DNA of 64,000 nucleotides from Spongorhabdus nitratireducens (GCA_947387575.1 CANDOC010000008.1:124001-188000), one strand, 5' to 3'; counted from the first letter of the stretch, positions 19,188 to 30,019 are shown. The notes: generated from the letters alone by a model not told the origin. A program made the numbers and translations.

Positions 19188-20471
19188 TTACAACAGTTCA
19201 TCTTCTGTCTGCTCAAAGTCAGAGTAGAGACTCTTCTTGAGTACACGGCGAAAGCAGTCATCTTCAGTATCCCAAATGCTCTCCCTTTCACTCTGCCTCA
19301 AACCTTCAAGCAAGGAAGCAGACATCAACTTGAGGGTGCACCCTTCTCTACTGGGAGTTGCTCCCATGCGATAGAGATAATGTTCCAGCACCTCTCGCAT
19401 TTTTTGATATCGGGTTTCATCTCTTTGTCTTCGATGCTGAGGGGGGGTGAATGTATCATGTTCAGATAGCGGCATTAGAGAATAGCTGTTTATCTGGGTT
19501 GCCCCTTTTTCGCGAACATGCACCATCGCACCGTTTATCCGGGCAAGTGTCTGCTGTAATACATATTTACGGTTAACAATCTCACAAACGACGTCCAGGC
19601 GTTGATTCAACCGGTTAAAACCAAGCCCTGAAACCGGCAGCAGCCTCTCAGGGTCAAGCTCAGAAGGAATGGAACACCGCAGATATGTAACAACAATAAT
19701 ATCCGATGTACCGGACCCACTGACAGACTCTACTGAAAGTCGCTTTAATTTACCCGCAGGTAGTATTTGAACCGCAAATTGGGGGGACACCATATCTGGC
19801 AATGACAGAGAGAACGAGCAGACGGTTTCATCAGATACGTCTTCAGTTGTTTGTTCTATATAATTCGCTGACTCAAGCCCATGAACACTAACACTTCCAC
19901 TGAATACAAAAGTCCATTTCAGTGTGACCGCCGGCATACACACAGATTGCATAGGTGCTGCTGAAAACGGTTTGTCCTCTGGCTTCAAAGGCTCTGACAA
20001 GTCAACAGGTCTGTCTTTACTCTCAGAGTTCACAACATCGGAAGCGGAAATGATACAAAACTGGAAAATATCACCTTCTGATTCAGCATCAGGCGGGAGC
20101 AGCACGCCCTCATATTGAATCGGTGTACCAAAAGAAAACGGTTCTTGATTGACCTGAATACTGTTTGCCAGCGGGAGAATTTCTTTCCCGTCTTTAGGGG
20201 TAATCTCAACAAACCAGGCCGTATAACGATTAAATATGCCACGAAGGCCAGACGTACAATCCACATACCGGGTCAGGTATTTCTTATCTACTTCAACACG
20301 AGCATCCTGCCCGGCTACAGTCGTTACACGAACAATTCTGTCATTGTTACTACGCAAAGTGACAGTATGCCCGGCAAATGCAGTAGTGCAGTGGGTAACA
20401 AGAAGAATATACAGGCACAGATAGAGTACAACGGGATAACTGATGCCCGTATTATCCCGTACAGGCACCAT
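19188..20471 (-). CDS. Hypothetical exported protein inserted between hflX and hflK
   Basis: I do not recognise this 427-aa protein. A hydrophobic segment at about residues 13-33 ending in TAFAG looks like a cleavable signal peptide. The body has alternating beta-rich stretches with six or seven scattered Cys residues, consistent with disulfides outside the cytoplasm; the last 100 residues are charged and probably helical (from DETRYQKMREVLEHYLYRM to the end). It begins 36 bases after the hflX stop, close enough for cotranscription. The neighbours are highly conserved housekeeping genes, so this is a lineage-specific insertion. No catalytic motif seen. Confidence 0.7.
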   Translation of the reverse strand: MVPVRDNTGISYPVVLYLCLYILLVTHCTTAFAGHTVTLRSNNDRIVRVTTVAGQDARVEVDKKYLTRYVDCTSGLRGIFNRYTAWFVEITPKDGKEILPLANSIQVNQEPFSFGTPIQYEGVLLPPDAESEGDIFQFCIISASDVVNSESKDRPVDLSEPLKPEDKPFSAAPMQSVCMPAVTLKWTFVFSGSVSVHGLESANYIEQTTEDVSDETVCSFSLSLPDMVSPQFAVQILPAGKLKRLSVESVSGSGTSDIIVVTYLRCSIPSELDPERLLPVSGLGFNRLNQRLDVVCEIVNRKYVLQQTLARINGAMVHVREKGATQINSYSLMPLSEHDTFTPPQHRRQRDETRYQKMREVLEHYLYRMGATPSREGCTLKLMSASLLEGLRQSERESIWDTEDDCFRRVLKKSLYSDFEQTEDELL

Positions 20472-20507
20472 GAGGTTTGGCTCCGGAATACAGCAGGAGC
20501 CATAAGA

Positions 20508-21797
20508 CTAGCCGGAAATCAGCGCCTCGGAATCAACACCTTCCTGACTAAAGATACGATCCAGATCCGCACGAGGCATGGATACCTCAAGTCGGGTTTG
20601 CCCCTCATCGTCATACCATTCCTTGACGACGCCACCGGACTCATACAACCGGGCTCTGAGCTTGCCTTGCTGATAACCGAGATTCAGTTCACAGCGCACC
20701 AGATCATTACCCAGTCTTTCCGCAATCGCCTGATGCAGTAGTTCAATACCTTCACCGGTTACTGCAGACAACCAGACTCTGACTGGCTGGCCCTTGTCAT
20801 TGTAATCGATACCAGGCTCACGTCCGGGTAGCAGGTCAATCTTGTTGTAGACCTGCAGACAGGGAATTTCATGGGCATCAATTTCTGCCAGCACCATTTC
20901 AACCTGCTCGATATTATCCCGACGTTCCGGGTCGTAGGCATCGATGATATGCAACAACAGATCGGCGTCAGTGGTTTCTTCCAGTGTTGCCCGGAAAGCT
21001 TCCACCAGCTTATGCGGCAAGTGACGGATAAAACCTACAGTGTCAGCCAGAACAACTGGGCCGATATCCGGCAGCAATAAACGACGAAGCGTAGGATCCA
21101 GTGTCGCAAACAGCTGATCAGCGGCGTATACCTCGGCATCAGTCATTTTGTTAAACAGGGTTGACTTGCCGGCGTTGGTATAACCCACCAGAGAAACCGT
21201 TGGCAGCTGCACTTTGCGGCGCGCCTTGCGTCCCTGATTACGCTGTTTTCTGACCTTTTCCAACCGGGCGCTGATCGACTTTATACGACCCCGCAACAAA
21301 CGACGGTCTGTTTCCAGCTGGGTTTCACCCGGTCCTCGCAGGCCGATACCACCCTTCTGACGTTCAAGGTGAGTCCAGCCACGCACCAGACGGGTGCTGA
21401 GATGCTGTAGCTGAGCCAGTTCCACCTGAAGCTTACCTTCGTGAGTTCGGGCGCGCTGGGCAAAAATATCGAGGATCAGACCGGTACGGTCAATGACGCG
21501 GCAGCCAAGTACCTTTTCAAGGTTACGTTCCTGACTGGGGCTTAATGCATGGTTAAACAATACGACATCGGCTTGTGACACACGCACTGTTTCAGCCAGC
21601 TCTTCTACCTTGCCAATCCCGATCAGATAACGGGGGCTCGGTTCATGGCGACTGACTGTGACAAAATCGACGGCATTGACACCTGCCGAGTGAACCAATT
21701 CCTGAAATTCTCTGGAATCTTCCCGATCTTTTTCATCGGTGAATTCGAGGTGTACGAGTACGGCGTTTTCACCGCCCTCATAGCGATCAAAAAACAA
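20508..21797 (-). CDS. hflX: Ribosome-associated GTPase HflX
   Basis: GTPase that binds the 50S subunit and splits stalled ribosomes under stress. N-terminal HflX domain (about 1-180, with FNHALSPSQERNLEKVLGCR and GPGETQLETDRR), G domain with P-loop GYTNAGKST near 206, DTVGFIRHLPH (G3) and NKIDLL (G4), then a short C-terminal domain. 429 aa is usual. Second gene after hfq in the conserved order hfq-hflX. Confidence 0.96.
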   Translation of the reverse strand: MFFDRYEGGENAVLVHLEFTDEKDREDSREFQELVHSAGVNAVDFVTVSRHEPSPRYLIGIGKVEELAETVRVSQADVVLFNHALSPSQERNLEKVLGCRVIDRTGLILDIFAQRARTHEGKLQVELAQLQHLSTRLVRGWTHLERQKGGIGLRGPGETQLETDRRLLRGRIKSISARLEKVRKQRNQGRKARRKVQLPTVSLVGYTNAGKSTLFNKMTDAEVYAADQLFATLDPTLRRLLLPDIGPVVLADTVGFIRHLPHKLVEAFRATLEETTDADLLLHIIDAYDPERRDNIEQVEMVLAEIDAHEIPCLQVYNKIDLLPGREPGIDYNDKGQPVRVWLSAVTGEGIELLHQAIAERLGNDLVRCELNLGYQQGKLRARLYESGGVVKEWYDDEGQTRLEVSMPRADLDRIFSQEGVDSEALISG

Positions 21798-21991
21798 CCA
21801 AATACTCCTGCAGACAGAAACTGTTTAAATTCGAATTATTAAAAATAAAACTGCCTTTGAGTTTTTGCTGGCAAATTAAATTCGGAAAAACTCACAATAC
21901 CATGCTATTAACCCAGCATTAAGTACGCGTGTTTAACCCAAGCCTTCAATATGCCAGCATATCATTCAGATCAGCGAGTCAGATCAAAAGA

Positions 21992-22246
21992 TCAAACCAT
22001 CGGCTGAGCTTCACCACCTTCCGGAGTCTGCATCGGCAGACGAACCGGGCGGCTCGGTACCACGGTTGATACGGCATGCTTGTAAACCATCTGGCTTACA
22101 GTGTTTTTGAGCAGAATAACAAACTGATCGAAAGACTCAATCTGACCTTGCAGCTTGATGCCGTTAACCAGATAAATAGAAACCGGAACGCGCTCTTTAC
22201 GCAGAACATTCAGGTAAGGGTCTTGTAAGGAATGCCCTTTTGACAT
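21992..22246 (-). CDS. hfq: RNA chaperone Hfq
   Basis: Sm-like hexameric protein that pairs small RNAs with mRNAs. [20 protein letters not shown] and [14 protein letters not shown] are near-identical to other gammaproteobacterial Hfq proteins. The frame is open to 22339, but the start at 22246 is set by the conserved N-terminus and AGGAG seven bases upstream. The C-terminal tail is short (84 aa total, against 102 in E. coli), as in pseudomonads. Confidence 0.98.
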   Translation of the reverse strand: MSKGHSLQDPYLNVLRKERVPVSIYLVNGIKLQGQIESFDQFVILLKNTVSQMVYKHAVSTVVPSRPVRLPMQTPEGGEAQPMV

Positions 22247-22765
22247 TGCTGTACTCCTATTATTTGTAAATATATAAATCTGTATTGTTTGCGGACAACG
22301 TTCTGTTTTTACTATCAGGCCAGCGCTTTCTGTTATCACTCGGTTGGAGTATCACAGGGTTTGAGGGAAAACCGGCTGCAAGATATCGCCTGGTCAATGC
22401 CAGCGCCGAATACCAGCCCTGATAGCTTCCGTTCACCAATCCAGCATAGACAACCTGTAAAGGTTGAGCACATTAATTCACGCTCTGATGCCCTTCAATA
22501 AGTAATAGCTCCTACCATCAGATATACCGCTATGGCAGGCGTTGGCCGGAATATACGCAATACATTGAACCGGCCTGCCTGTCAGACATATCCATCGCTG
22601 AATTGATGACATAATACTTTCCGCAGTATTTCCTGGTCCTGCCCACTCCCGGAATCAGGAAATGTCAGGAACATTCATACGGAATCAATGACAGGTCTGG
22701 ACTTCACTGAGGGTCTGCTCAGAGCAATTGGCACCATTATAACCTGTTTTATCACCCTGCACAGA
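22247..22765. other. Intergenic region between miaA and hfq
   Basis: No credible gene. It contains a candidate hfq promoter near 22271-22298 and a TATAAT on the minus strand at 22736-22741, just after miaA, with no good -35. An imperfect inverted repeat GGCAGG...CCTGCC spans about 22535-22580. In most relatives miaA and hfq are closely spaced, so this 519-base gap is large; a small RNA or extra promoters could fit. Confidence 0.45.
22271..22298 (-). promoter_or_regulatory. Candidate sigma-70 promoter of hfq
   Basis: Minus strand: TTGTCC, 16 bases, TATATA, placing a start about 18 bases before the hfq ATG. Four of six matches in each box; suggestive only. Confidence 0.35.
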
Positions 22766-23719
22766 TTAGGTAGACCGGGTATTTTCCACCAGTACCATGG
22801 CGTCTTCCAACAAGGTATCGGACAAACTGTCCAGCCAGTTAAGATCCGGCCAGCTTCGCAGCCAGGTAAACTGCCGTTTAGCCAGCTGGCGGGTAGCAAT
22901 AATGCCTTTATCAACCATTTCATCGTAACTCAGGTTACCATCCAGATATTCCCATACCTGTCGGTATCCCACAGCTCGAATAGAAGGCAGGGAAATATTG
23001 AGATCATCCCTTTGGCGCAGAGCCTTAACCTCATCAATAAAGCCCTGCTCCAGCATTTTGCGATAACGCAATGCAATACGCTCATGCAGTACCGACCGTT
23101 CTTCTGGTGCTACCGCCAGACTCAGTATCCGGCAGGGAAAGTCATCACCACCCGGTGGTGTTTCCTGCTGCAGTTCAGTCATCGAGCGACCGGTAAGGCG
23201 ATAAATTTCCAGTGCGCGCTGCATTCGCTGGGGATCATTGGGGTTGATCCGGGCTCCCGCTACCGGGTCAACCCGCTGCAACTCTTCGTGCAGTGCAGGC
23301 CAACCCTTTTCCTCTGCTTCCTGCAACAGCTGGGCACGTATTTTTTCATCTGCCGGAGGAAGAGTGGAAAGCCCTTCTTTCAATGCTTTGAAATACAACA
23401 TTGTACCGCCCACCAGCAAAGGAATTCTGCCAGCTGCAACAATCTGGTTGATCTCATCCAGTGCATCGCGCCGGAAGTCAGCAGCCGAATAGGGCTCAGC
23501 CGGATCCTGAAAATCAATCAGCCGATGAGGAGCCTGAGCCAGCTCCTCAGCAGAAGGCTTGGCAGTACCGATATCCATATCCCTATACACCATGGCTGAG
23601 TCGACACTGATGATATCGCAAGGCAACTGCTGGCTGAGCTTGATCGCCAAATCAGTTTTTCCTGAAGCCGTCGGCCCCATCAGAAAAATAGCCAGAGGCT
23701 TGGTGGAAGTTTCACTCAT
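22766..23719 (-). CDS. miaA: tRNA dimethylallyltransferase MiaA
   Basis: Transfers a dimethylallyl group to A37 of tRNAs reading UNN codons. P-loop [14 protein letters not shown] at residues 12-25, then [32 protein letters not shown] and [12 protein letters not shown], all family signatures. The frame extends to 23755, but [20 protein letters not shown] aligns with the usual N-terminus and gives 317 aa, the normal length. No strong ribosome binding site precedes either ATG. Confidence 0.96.
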   Translation of the reverse strand: MSETSTKPLAIFLMGPTASGKTDLAIKLSQQLPCDIISVDSAMVYRDMDIGTAKPSAEELAQAPHRLIDFQDPAEPYSAADFRRDALDEINQIVAAGRIPLLVGGTMLYFKALKEGLSTLPPADEKIRAQLLQEAEEKGWPALHEELQRVDPVAGARINPNDPQRMQRALEIYRLTGRSMTELQQETPPGGDDFPCRILSLAVAPEERSVLHERIALRYRKMLEQGFIDEVKALRQRDDLNISLPSIRAVGYRQVWEYLDGNLSYDEMVDKGIIATRQLAKRQFTWLRSWPDLNWLDSLSDTLLEDAMVLVENTRST

Positions 23720-23873
23720 TTCAATTAATCTGGTTACAACCTGTGTTAATAGCATCTGTATACCAGAGAAAACACGGGCTTTTCACTGGCAAATTCGATA
23801 AACTGTACATATATACATATCTTGTAGCACTGTTAAATCACCATTCCCGCAATCAGGCCGGTAATTAATCTTC

Positions 23874-24545
23874 ATGGCCAACTTTCGAACTCATCTTTCT
23901 GTTGCTGCCGTTGGCACCGGTGCTGTAACTATGGCAGCTGTCGCCGGACTTAATATCTCTCCCGTTTACGGCCTGCTGCTTTGGGGCGCTGGCACACTCG
24001 GCGGCCTGCTGCCCGATGTTGATGCTGATAATTCGAAATCACTGAGAATTGTTGCCAATGTTCTCACTGTTTTCCTGTTCTGCTTTTTGATGGCCGGTTT
24101 TAACCATCTTGACGTTAAGCCGCTGTTAATTCTGACCCTGACCAGTTTGGTATGTCTGCGTCTGGTCATTTTGCCTCTGATCAAACGCATTACTGTTCAC
24201 CGAGGCAACTGGCACTCAATACTGACAGCCACCGCTTCGACACTGGTAACAACCGACCTGTGTTACCACTTTTTCCGGCTACCCGCTCAAATCAGCTGGC
24301 TAACCGGACTGTGTCTTGGTCTGGGATTCCTGATTCATCTGATACTCGATGAAATATGGGCAATCAATCTGGAAGGTCTGACCCTGAAAAAATCGTTCGG
24401 TTCAGCACTGAAACCCTTTCAGGCCTGTACGCCGTGGTGGACATCGGCCATTGCAGCATTGACTGCCACCCTGTTCTGGATGGCACCGCCATTAAATGAT
24501 CTGCGTTATGCCCTGCGCCCGTTATTGAAGATAATTTATGGCTGA
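23874..24545 (+). CDS. DUF457/YdjM-like inner-membrane metal-dependent hydrolase
   Basis: Integral membrane protein of 223 aa with about six hydrophobic segments and the histidine/aspartate positions of the YdjM family: an N-terminal His in FRTHLS, LLPDVDADNS near residue 45, HRGNWHS near 109 and HLILDEIW near 150. Homologues are annotated as putative metal-dependent hydrolases; in E. coli the ydjM gene is LexA-controlled. I saw no clear SOS box upstream. Transcribed divergently from miaA and convergent with the GFA gene. Reaction unknown. Confidence 0.75.
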   Translation: MANFRTHLSVAAVGTGAVTMAAVAGLNISPVYGLLLWGAGTLGGLLPDVDADNSKSLRIVANVLTVFLFCFLMAGFNHLDVKPLLILTLTSLVCLRLVILPLIKRITVHRGNWHSILTATASTLVTTDLCYHFFRLPAQISWLTGLCLGLGFLIHLILDEIWAINLEGLTLKKSFGSALKPFQACTPWWTSAIAALTATLFWMAPPLNDLRYALRPLLKIIYG

Positions 24546-24559
24546 AGTCGCACACGGTT

Positions 24560-24991
24560 TCAAACCGGTTTGCGGGCGAGATAAAGTGCCATCTGTTTCG
24601 GTGGCCCTTGTTGCTTCAACAAATCATCCTGAATTTCAAAACGTTTATCCTGGCTGCTTAACCAGACATGACTCTCGGGAATGAAGTCATTCGGCCCTTC
24701 CAGTGTAGATGCCATGATGGCAACAATATTGTCCAGCACCTTCAGTTCCATCAGCACCAGTGATCCACACTTTATACAACTGTGTTCGACTACGGGCTGA
24801 CCTGAACCGCCCAGATCCTGATAAGTTCGAGTTTCTCCTGACAGGGTCGAGCCCTCCCAGGGAACCATTACAAAACCTGTACACGGCGCACTGCTACGCT
24901 TCTGACAAGCATGACAATGGCAATAGCCTGAGAATACAGGGTCACGGGAGGTTTCGTACGTTACCTCACCACAGCGACACTGGCCTTTCAT
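24560..24991 (-). CDS. GFA/CENP-V family zinc-binding protein
   Basis: Small cytosolic protein of 143 aa with the Cys pattern of the glutathione-dependent formaldehyde-activating enzyme fold: CRCG at 5-8, CHCHACQ at about 24-30 and CIKCG at about 72-76, which bind structural zinc. Most proteins of this family have no proven function and formaldehyde activation should not be assumed. Short gap to mutL upstream (65 bases), so it may be read from the mutL transcript. Confidence 0.8.
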   Translation of the reverse strand: MKGQCRCGEVTYETSRDPVFSGYCHCHACQKRSSAPCTGFVMVPWEGSTLSGETRTYQDLGGSGQPVVEHSCIKCGSLVLMELKVLDNIVAIMASTLEGPNDFIPESHVWLSSQDKRFEIQDDLLKQQGPPKQMALYLARKPV

Positions 24992-25056
24992 TATTATTTT
25001 TATCCGGCAGTTAAAGTATCCCGATCATGTGAGGAATTGTCGTCAAAATCAATGAC

Positions 25057-27024
25057 TCACTGCCCCCGCATGAACAGTTTGTCCAACTGATCCAGACTTA
25101 ACCGAGTCCAGGTCGGGCGACCATGGTTGCACTGACCACTCCGCTCTGTGCGCTCCATATCTCTCAGCAAGGCATTCATTTCTTCAACAGAAAGACGACG
25201 ATTAGCGCGTACAGAACCATGGCATGCCATGGTCGCCAGAATTTCATTGAGGTGTTCTCTGATTCGGTCACTGGTACCGTGCATCACCAGATCAGCCAGC
25301 ACATCACGCACCAGTTGTTCATTATTGCCACGGGAGAGCAGTGCCGGAATCTGACGTACTACTAGAGTTTCCGGCCCCATACGCTCAATACGAAAGCCCA
25401 GTTTAGAGAAGGTATCCTGATGTTCATCAGCACAGTCAGCTTCACGACTGCTGACGGCCATCGACAATGGCACCAGCAAAGGCTGAGCCTTTAACCCTTC
25501 GCCATAGACTGCATTCTTCATATGTTCGTAGGTGATGCGCTCATGAGCCGCATGCATATCCACCAGCACCAGCCCTTCAGAGTTTTCGGCCAGGATATAA
25601 ATACCTTTCAGCTGCGCCAGAGCAAATCCAAGCGGCGGTACATCATCATCGGTTTCGGGCAGCGTTGATACTGACGGTTCTGCAACGGTATTCGTAGCAG
25701 CCGGTTGATGCAGCGCCTGATAAGCGGCCATTTCCGATTTCACCGCGGTACCGGATATACCATTACCGGAGCTGAAACTGCGTCCACCGAAATCTCTGCT
25801 TCCTGCCTCGCCACTTGCTGCAGATTCGCTACCAGCGTTACCACCATACCCAGTTCGATACTCTGTCGAAGATTGCTGCGGCTGAAACGTCAGGCGGGAT
25901 TGCTCCTTTAGTCCTTCAACCATGGCCTGAGCTGCTCCACCGGTAGCAGGCTGGCTCTGATTATCTCCCGATGACGAAGCACCAGTATCTATCTGCTTTC
26001 CTGGCGGCAACTGATCTTCCGGACGAATATCAGCTAACGCCCGATGCAAGCTTCGGAACAGAAAGTCATGCACTGTCCGGCCATCACGAAAACGCACTTC
26101 GTGTTTGGTGGGGTGTACGTTGACATCAACCTGAATCGGATCCAGATCCAGAAACAAAACAAATGCCGGATGTCGTCCATGATAAAGCACATCCTGGTAG
26201 GCCTGGCGGATCGCATGGGCAACCAGCCGATCACGAACTACACGGCCATTCACGAAGAAGTACTGAAGGTCGGCCTGAGCCCGGGAGAATGTCGGCAAGC
26301 CAACCCAGCCTCTGAGCTTCAGGTCAGCAACTTCCATCTCGATCCGAACCGCATTATCAATAAACTTCGGTCCGCAAAGCGATGCTACACGACGATCCCG
26401 TTCGGCATCAGTACGAGCCGGTCGCAGCTGATGAACAACCCGCTGGTTATGTCGCAGGGTAAAACCGACATCGAACCGGCTTAGCGACAACCGTTTAACA
26501 ACTTCTTCAAGATGACTGAATTCGGTTTTTTCTGTGCGCAGAAACTTGCGCCGGGCCGGGGTATTAAAAAACAGATCACGAATCTCGACCGTAGTACCGA
26601 TCGGATGTGCTGCCGGCGCCAGTTCTGCAGTCATATCACGACCTTCAACCCGTGCCTGCCAACCGGATTCCTGGCCTTCAACTGCAGCCGTCAGTGTCAG
26701 CCTTGAAACAGAGCTGATACTGGCCAGCGCTTCGCCCCGGAAGCCCAGTGTTCCTACTGCTTCAAGATCTTCCAACTCACTGATTTTACTGGTGGCATGA
26801 CGGGACAACGCCAGCGGCAAATCCTGTTTTGGAATGCCATGACCATTGTCCCGAGTCCGGATCAGTTTGACGCCACCCTGCTCCACATCCACATCAATGC
26901 GATCCGCCCCGGCGTCCAGGCTGTTTTCAAGCAGCTCCTTTACAACAGATGCCGGGCGCTCGACCACTTCACCGGCAGCAATCTGGTTGGCAAGACGGGG
27001 AGAAAGCAGATGAATGGGCTTCAT
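25057..27024 (-). CDS. mutL: DNA mismatch repair protein MutL
   Basis: GHKL ATPase that links MutS recognition to MutH or endonuclease action. N-terminal ATPase motifs [40 protein letters not shown] and TLGFRGEAL are intact; a Ser/Gly/Gln-rich linker covers about 345-455 and the C-terminal dimerisation domain ends the protein (FMRGQ). The canonical endonuclease motif DQHAxxER is absent: the equivalent is [14 protein letters not shown], with Met in place of Gln. The frame opens at 27081, but [19 protein letters not shown] at 27024 is the conserved start (655 aa). Adjacent miaA/hfq context is conserved. Confidence 0.96.
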   Translation of the reverse strand: MKPIHLLSPRLANQIAAGEVVERPASVVKELLENSLDAGADRIDVDVEQGGVKLIRTRDNGHGIPKQDLPLALSRHATSKISELEDLEAVGTLGFRGEALASISSVSRLTLTAAVEGQESGWQARVEGRDMTAELAPAAHPIGTTVEIRDLFFNTPARRKFLRTEKTEFSHLEEVVKRLSLSRFDVGFTLRHNQRVVHQLRPARTDAERDRRVASLCGPKFIDNAVRIEMEVADLKLRGWVGLPTFSRAQADLQYFFVNGRVVRDRLVAHAIRQAYQDVLYHGRHPAFVLFLDLDPIQVDVNVHPTKHEVRFRDGRTVHDFLFRSLHRALADIRPEDQLPPGKQIDTGASSSGDNQSQPATGGAAQAMVEGLKEQSRLTFQPQQSSTEYRTGYGGNAGSESAASGEAGSRDFGGRSFSSGNGISGTAVKSEMAAYQALHQPAATNTVAEPSVSTLPETDDDVPPLGFALAQLKGIYILAENSEGLVLVDMHAAHERITYEHMKNAVYGEGLKAQPLLVPLSMAVSSREADCADEHQDTFSKLGFRIERMGPETLVVRQIPALLSRGNNEQLVRDVLADLVMHGTSDRIREHLNEILATMACHGSVRANRRLSVEEMNALLRDMERTERSGQCNHGRPTWTRLSLDQLDKLFMRGQ

Positions 27025-27153
27025 ATCAATACGGAAACAACAGGTAAGTGGAATCCTGTTAATCCTATCACTACCGGCCAATAAATTGTTACGTCAGCGT
27101 CCAAAGCCCGCGCTATCTGCTAAAAACTAACTTACAGTATTCATAAACCGCCC

Positions 27154-27729
27154 ATGCTTATGATTCAGGTGTACCTTCGTAGTGATGATACAAACCCGGC
27201 CGGCGTCATGGTTGCCTACTTTGTCGGTCTGCATCAGGAGTACTCGCTGATCGATGATCTGATGATCAGCCGTCATGGATACGGGGATTCAGCTCAATAT
27301 GCAGTTGTTTGCTCGGTCATGCCCGGCGGACAGAATCGCGACCCACAATTGATATCCAAACTCCAGGTTCTTGGTTTACGATCAATATCTGTATCCTTAA
27401 CCAGCCTGAAAGAACGTATCCCTGCCGACCGTAACTGCTTTCACTTTGACTCCAACGCCCCTAATGCGAGCGATATTATCCAGTACATCCTCCTTGGGCT
27501 GGCAGAGCTCGATCCCACCATTGAAAAAGACACCGTATTTGCAGCGGCTGAACGCATCCTTGAGCAGCCCTTCTGTTTCAGTGCCCAGTACCTTGCAGCC
27601 ATGACAATCCTGCAGTCACTGGGAAATGATCCATGGCACAGTGGCGCTATCGATAAACTGCCTATCAGCATCAATATGAAAGCCTACCTTTACCGGCTGC
27701 CTTCTCCGGTGTTTGAGAAAGTTATCTAG
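27154..27729 (+). CDS. Hypothetical protein
   Basis: I do not recognise this 191-aa protein. It has no signal peptide or clear membrane segment; the composition is that of a soluble mixed alpha/beta protein. It begins about 130 bases from the divergent mutL start. The next gene on the same strand starts 68 bases downstream, so the two could form a unit. Start: ATG at 27154, with another ATG two codons later; no strong ribosome binding site. Confidence 0.55.
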   Translation: MLMIQVYLRSDDTNPAGVMVAYFVGLHQEYSLIDDLMISRHGYGDSAQYAVVCSVMPGGQNRDPQLISKLQVLGLRSISVSLTSLKERIPADRNCFHFDSNAPNASDIIQYILLGLAELDPTIEKDTVFAAAERILEQPFCFSAQYLAAMTILQSLGNDPWHSGAIDKLPISINMKAYLYRLPSPVFEKVI

Positions 27730-27797
27730 CAGGCTTTGAACATCAAACAAGCACCAGTGTCCAACAAACTGATTACCCTGGATCAGGAGACTATTTC

Positions 27798-28370
27798 ATG
27801 CATCGAGCATTATTCAATTCGACGTGTCTGCATTCATGTCTTTTGGCCATCCTGATTACTACCTGTGCACCACATCTACCGGCCTCAACTGATGCTCCGG
27901 TATCCATCATCGAGCCTGATGAAGAACACTCAGATGAAGAGCAAATAGAAGTCTGGAAAACTTTGCTGGAAAAGAACTTCCGTGAGCAACCGATAGCGGC
28001 TCTGATTACGATTCAGAATTACAGCAAGGAGGATATTGATCAGGGACAGGGTGGCAGCTATGTCACCTGGCAGCTCGAATGCTCAGTTATTGATACCTAT
28101 AAAGGCATACTCAAAGAAGTCATATTGCTGCCATGGACAGCCGAATGGCTGGATGGAAATGAAAAGCCTTCGCCTCCACCAGCCGGCACCACTCTTATCG
28201 TTTCTCTTGACTATTATGAGGATGGAAACGGTACCCGACAGTACCGGTTGCCTGATGTTGCCTATGATCTGCCTGACCTGCCCGAACTGATCGAAGCAGC
28301 CCGGACTTTCAGGATCACTTCAGGCGCCGGAGCTGGCGAGAAAGAATCTGCCACTTTGCTATCGCGGTGA
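27798..28370 (+). CDS. Hypothetical secreted protein
   Basis: A 190-aa protein with an N-terminal hydrophobic stretch (about 8-30) that looks like a signal peptide, followed by an acidic segment (EPDEEHSDEEQIEVW). The core resembles a small beta-rich domain (ALITIQNYS, YVTWQLECSVIDTYKG, GTTLIVSLDYYE). AGGAG lies upstream of the ATG. Located between an unknown gene and gpmI; no family recognised. Confidence 0.6.
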   Translation: MHRALFNSTCLHSCLLAILITTCAPHLPASTDAPVSIIEPDEEHSDEEQIEVWKTLLEKNFREQPIAALITIQNYSKEDIDQGQGGSYVTWQLECSVIDTYKGILKEVILLPWTAEWLDGNEKPSPPPAGTTLIVSLDYYEDGNGTRQYRLPDVAYDLPDLPELIEAARTFRITSGAGAGEKESATLLSR

Positions 28371-28457
28371 CTCACACTGGTTCCAACACCGAACAGTGGT
28401 TACAATCGTCGCCCCCTCATTTTATCGCTTTCCATTACAGCAAGGAGCTGAATCCAT

Positions 28458-29993
28458 ATGGCCGGCAAATCAACAACGCTTCTCCTGATTCTTGATGGCT
28501 GGGGCCATCGGGAAGAAACCCACTCCAACGCCATCGCTGCTGCCAACACTCCGGTCTGGGACAAACTGTGGCAAACCCGCCCGCACACCCTGGTTTCCGG
28601 TTCCGGTGGCGATGTCGGTCTGCCCGATGGCCAGATGGGTAACTCTGAAGTCGGTCATATGAACCTGGGTGCCGGCCGCGTGGTTTATCAGGATCTGACC
28701 CGCATTGCCAAGGCCATCAAGGATGGTGAATTCCAGCAGAACCCGGCGCTGTGTGAAGCTGTCGACAAGGCCGTTGCCAATGGCCGTCCGGTTCACCTTA
28801 TGGGCCTGATGTCCCCCGGTGGTGTTCACAGCCACGAAGATCATATTCATGCCATGGCTGAAATGGCTGCTAACCGTGGTGCCAAGGAAGTATATGTACA
28901 CGCATTCCTGGATGGTCGTGATACTCCGCCACGCAGTGCTGCCGCCTCTCTGGAAGCCATGGATGTCAAACTGAAGCAGCTGGGTGTTGGCCGTGTTGCC
29001 AGCATTATCGGTCGTTACTATGCAATGGACCGTGACAATCGCTGGGACCGTATTCTGTCTGCATGGGAAATGCTGACTGAAGGCAAGGCGCCACACCGTG
29101 CCAAAACTGCCATTGCCGGTCTGGAAGCTGCTTACGAGCGTGACGAAAACGATGAGTTCGTTCAGGCTACAGTGATTGCCGACGAAGATCAGGCTCCGGC
29201 GTTCATTCAGGATAACGATGCGGTTATCTTCATGAACTTCCGCGCCGACCGTGCCCGTCAGCTGACCCGCACCTTTGTTGATGAGCACTTCGACGGCTTT
29301 GTCCGTTCCGCTCATCCGCAGCTGGCTGACTTCGTGATGCTGACCGAATACGCTGCCGACATCAAAACCTCCTGTGCATTCCCGCCGGAGCAGCTGGTTA
29401 ACACTCTGGGCGAGTACATGTCCTCTCTGGGCAAAACCCAGCTGCGTATCGCTGAAACCGAGAAGTATGCGCACGTGACCTTCTTCTTCAGCGGTGGCCG
29501 TGAAGCCGAATACGAAGGCGAAACCCGCACCCTGATCAAGTCTCCGCAGGTTGCCACTTACGACCTGAAGCCGGAAATGAGTGCACCCGAGCTGACCGAA
29601 AAACTGGTTGCAGCTATTGAAAGCGGCGAATATGACCTGATCGTCTGCAACTATGCCAACGGCGATATGGTCGGTCACACCGGCGTATTTGATGCTGCCG
29701 TCAAAGCCATTGAATGTGTCGACAGCTGCATCGGTGAAATCACTGAAGCGTTGGAAAAAGCTGGCGCTCAATGCCTGATCACCGCTGACCACGGCAACGC
29801 CGAGCAGATGGAAAATGCTGAAACCGGCCAACCTCACACTGCACACACTTGTGAGCATGTGCCGCTGGTTTATGTAGGTCCGAAGCAGATCGACCTGAAG
29901 CCTGGTGTGCTGTCTGATATTGCCCCCAGCCTCCTGACCCTGATGGAAGTTGATCAGCCGAAGGAAATGACAGGTTCATCGCTGATTGCCTGA
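28458..29993 (+). CDS. gpmI: 2,3-bisphosphoglycerate-independent phosphoglycerate mutase
   Basis: Interconverts 3- and 2-phosphoglycerate in glycolysis and gluconeogenesis through a phosphoserine intermediate; two Mn ions. Alkaline-phosphatase fold with [10 protein letters not shown] near the N-terminus, the catalytic Ser in [16 protein letters not shown] (about 54-70), and metal-binding [12 protein letters not shown] and [11 protein letters not shown] near the C-terminus. 511 aa is normal. AAGGAG precedes the start. Codon use is strongly GC-biased and uniform, as for a highly expressed gene. Followed by envC and ctpA, the usual gammaproteobacterial order. Confidence 0.98.
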   Translation: MAGKSTTLLLILDGWGHREETHSNAIAAANTPVWDKLWQTRPHTLVSGSGGDVGLPDGQMGNSEVGHMNLGAGRVVYQDLTRIAKAIKDGEFQQNPALCEAVDKAVANGRPVHLMGLMSPGGVHSHEDHIHAMAEMAANRGAKEVYVHAFLDGRDTPPRSAAASLEAMDVKLKQLGVGRVASIIGRYYAMDRDNRWDRILSAWEMLTEGKAPHRAKTAIAGLEAAYERDENDEFVQATVIADEDQAPAFIQDNDAVIFMNFRADRARQLTRTFVDEHFDGFVRSAHPQLADFVMLTEYAADIKTSCAFPPEQLVNTLGEYMSSLGKTQLRIAETEKYAHVTFFFSGGREAEYEGETRTLIKSPQVATYDLKPEMSAPELTEKLVAAIESGEYDLIVCNYANGDMVGHTGVFDAAVKAIECVDSCIGEITEALEKAGAQCLITADHGNAEQMENAETGQPHTAHTCEHVPLVYVGPKQIDLKPGVLSDIAPSLLTLMEVDQPKEMTGSSLIA

Positions 29994-30019
29994 AACGCCT
30001 TAGCTGTTTTTTGACAGCC

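Noticed and set aside
27154-28370. Toxin-antitoxin pair for the two unknown genes
   Set aside because: Sizes and features do not match; the second protein is exported and the first shows no nuclease or DNA-binding motif.
28470-29858. Long open frame on the minus strand opposite gpmI
   Set aside because: It is antisense to a high-bias housekeeping gene; strong codon bias of the real gene leaves the opposite strand open. Translation lacks any recognisable family features.
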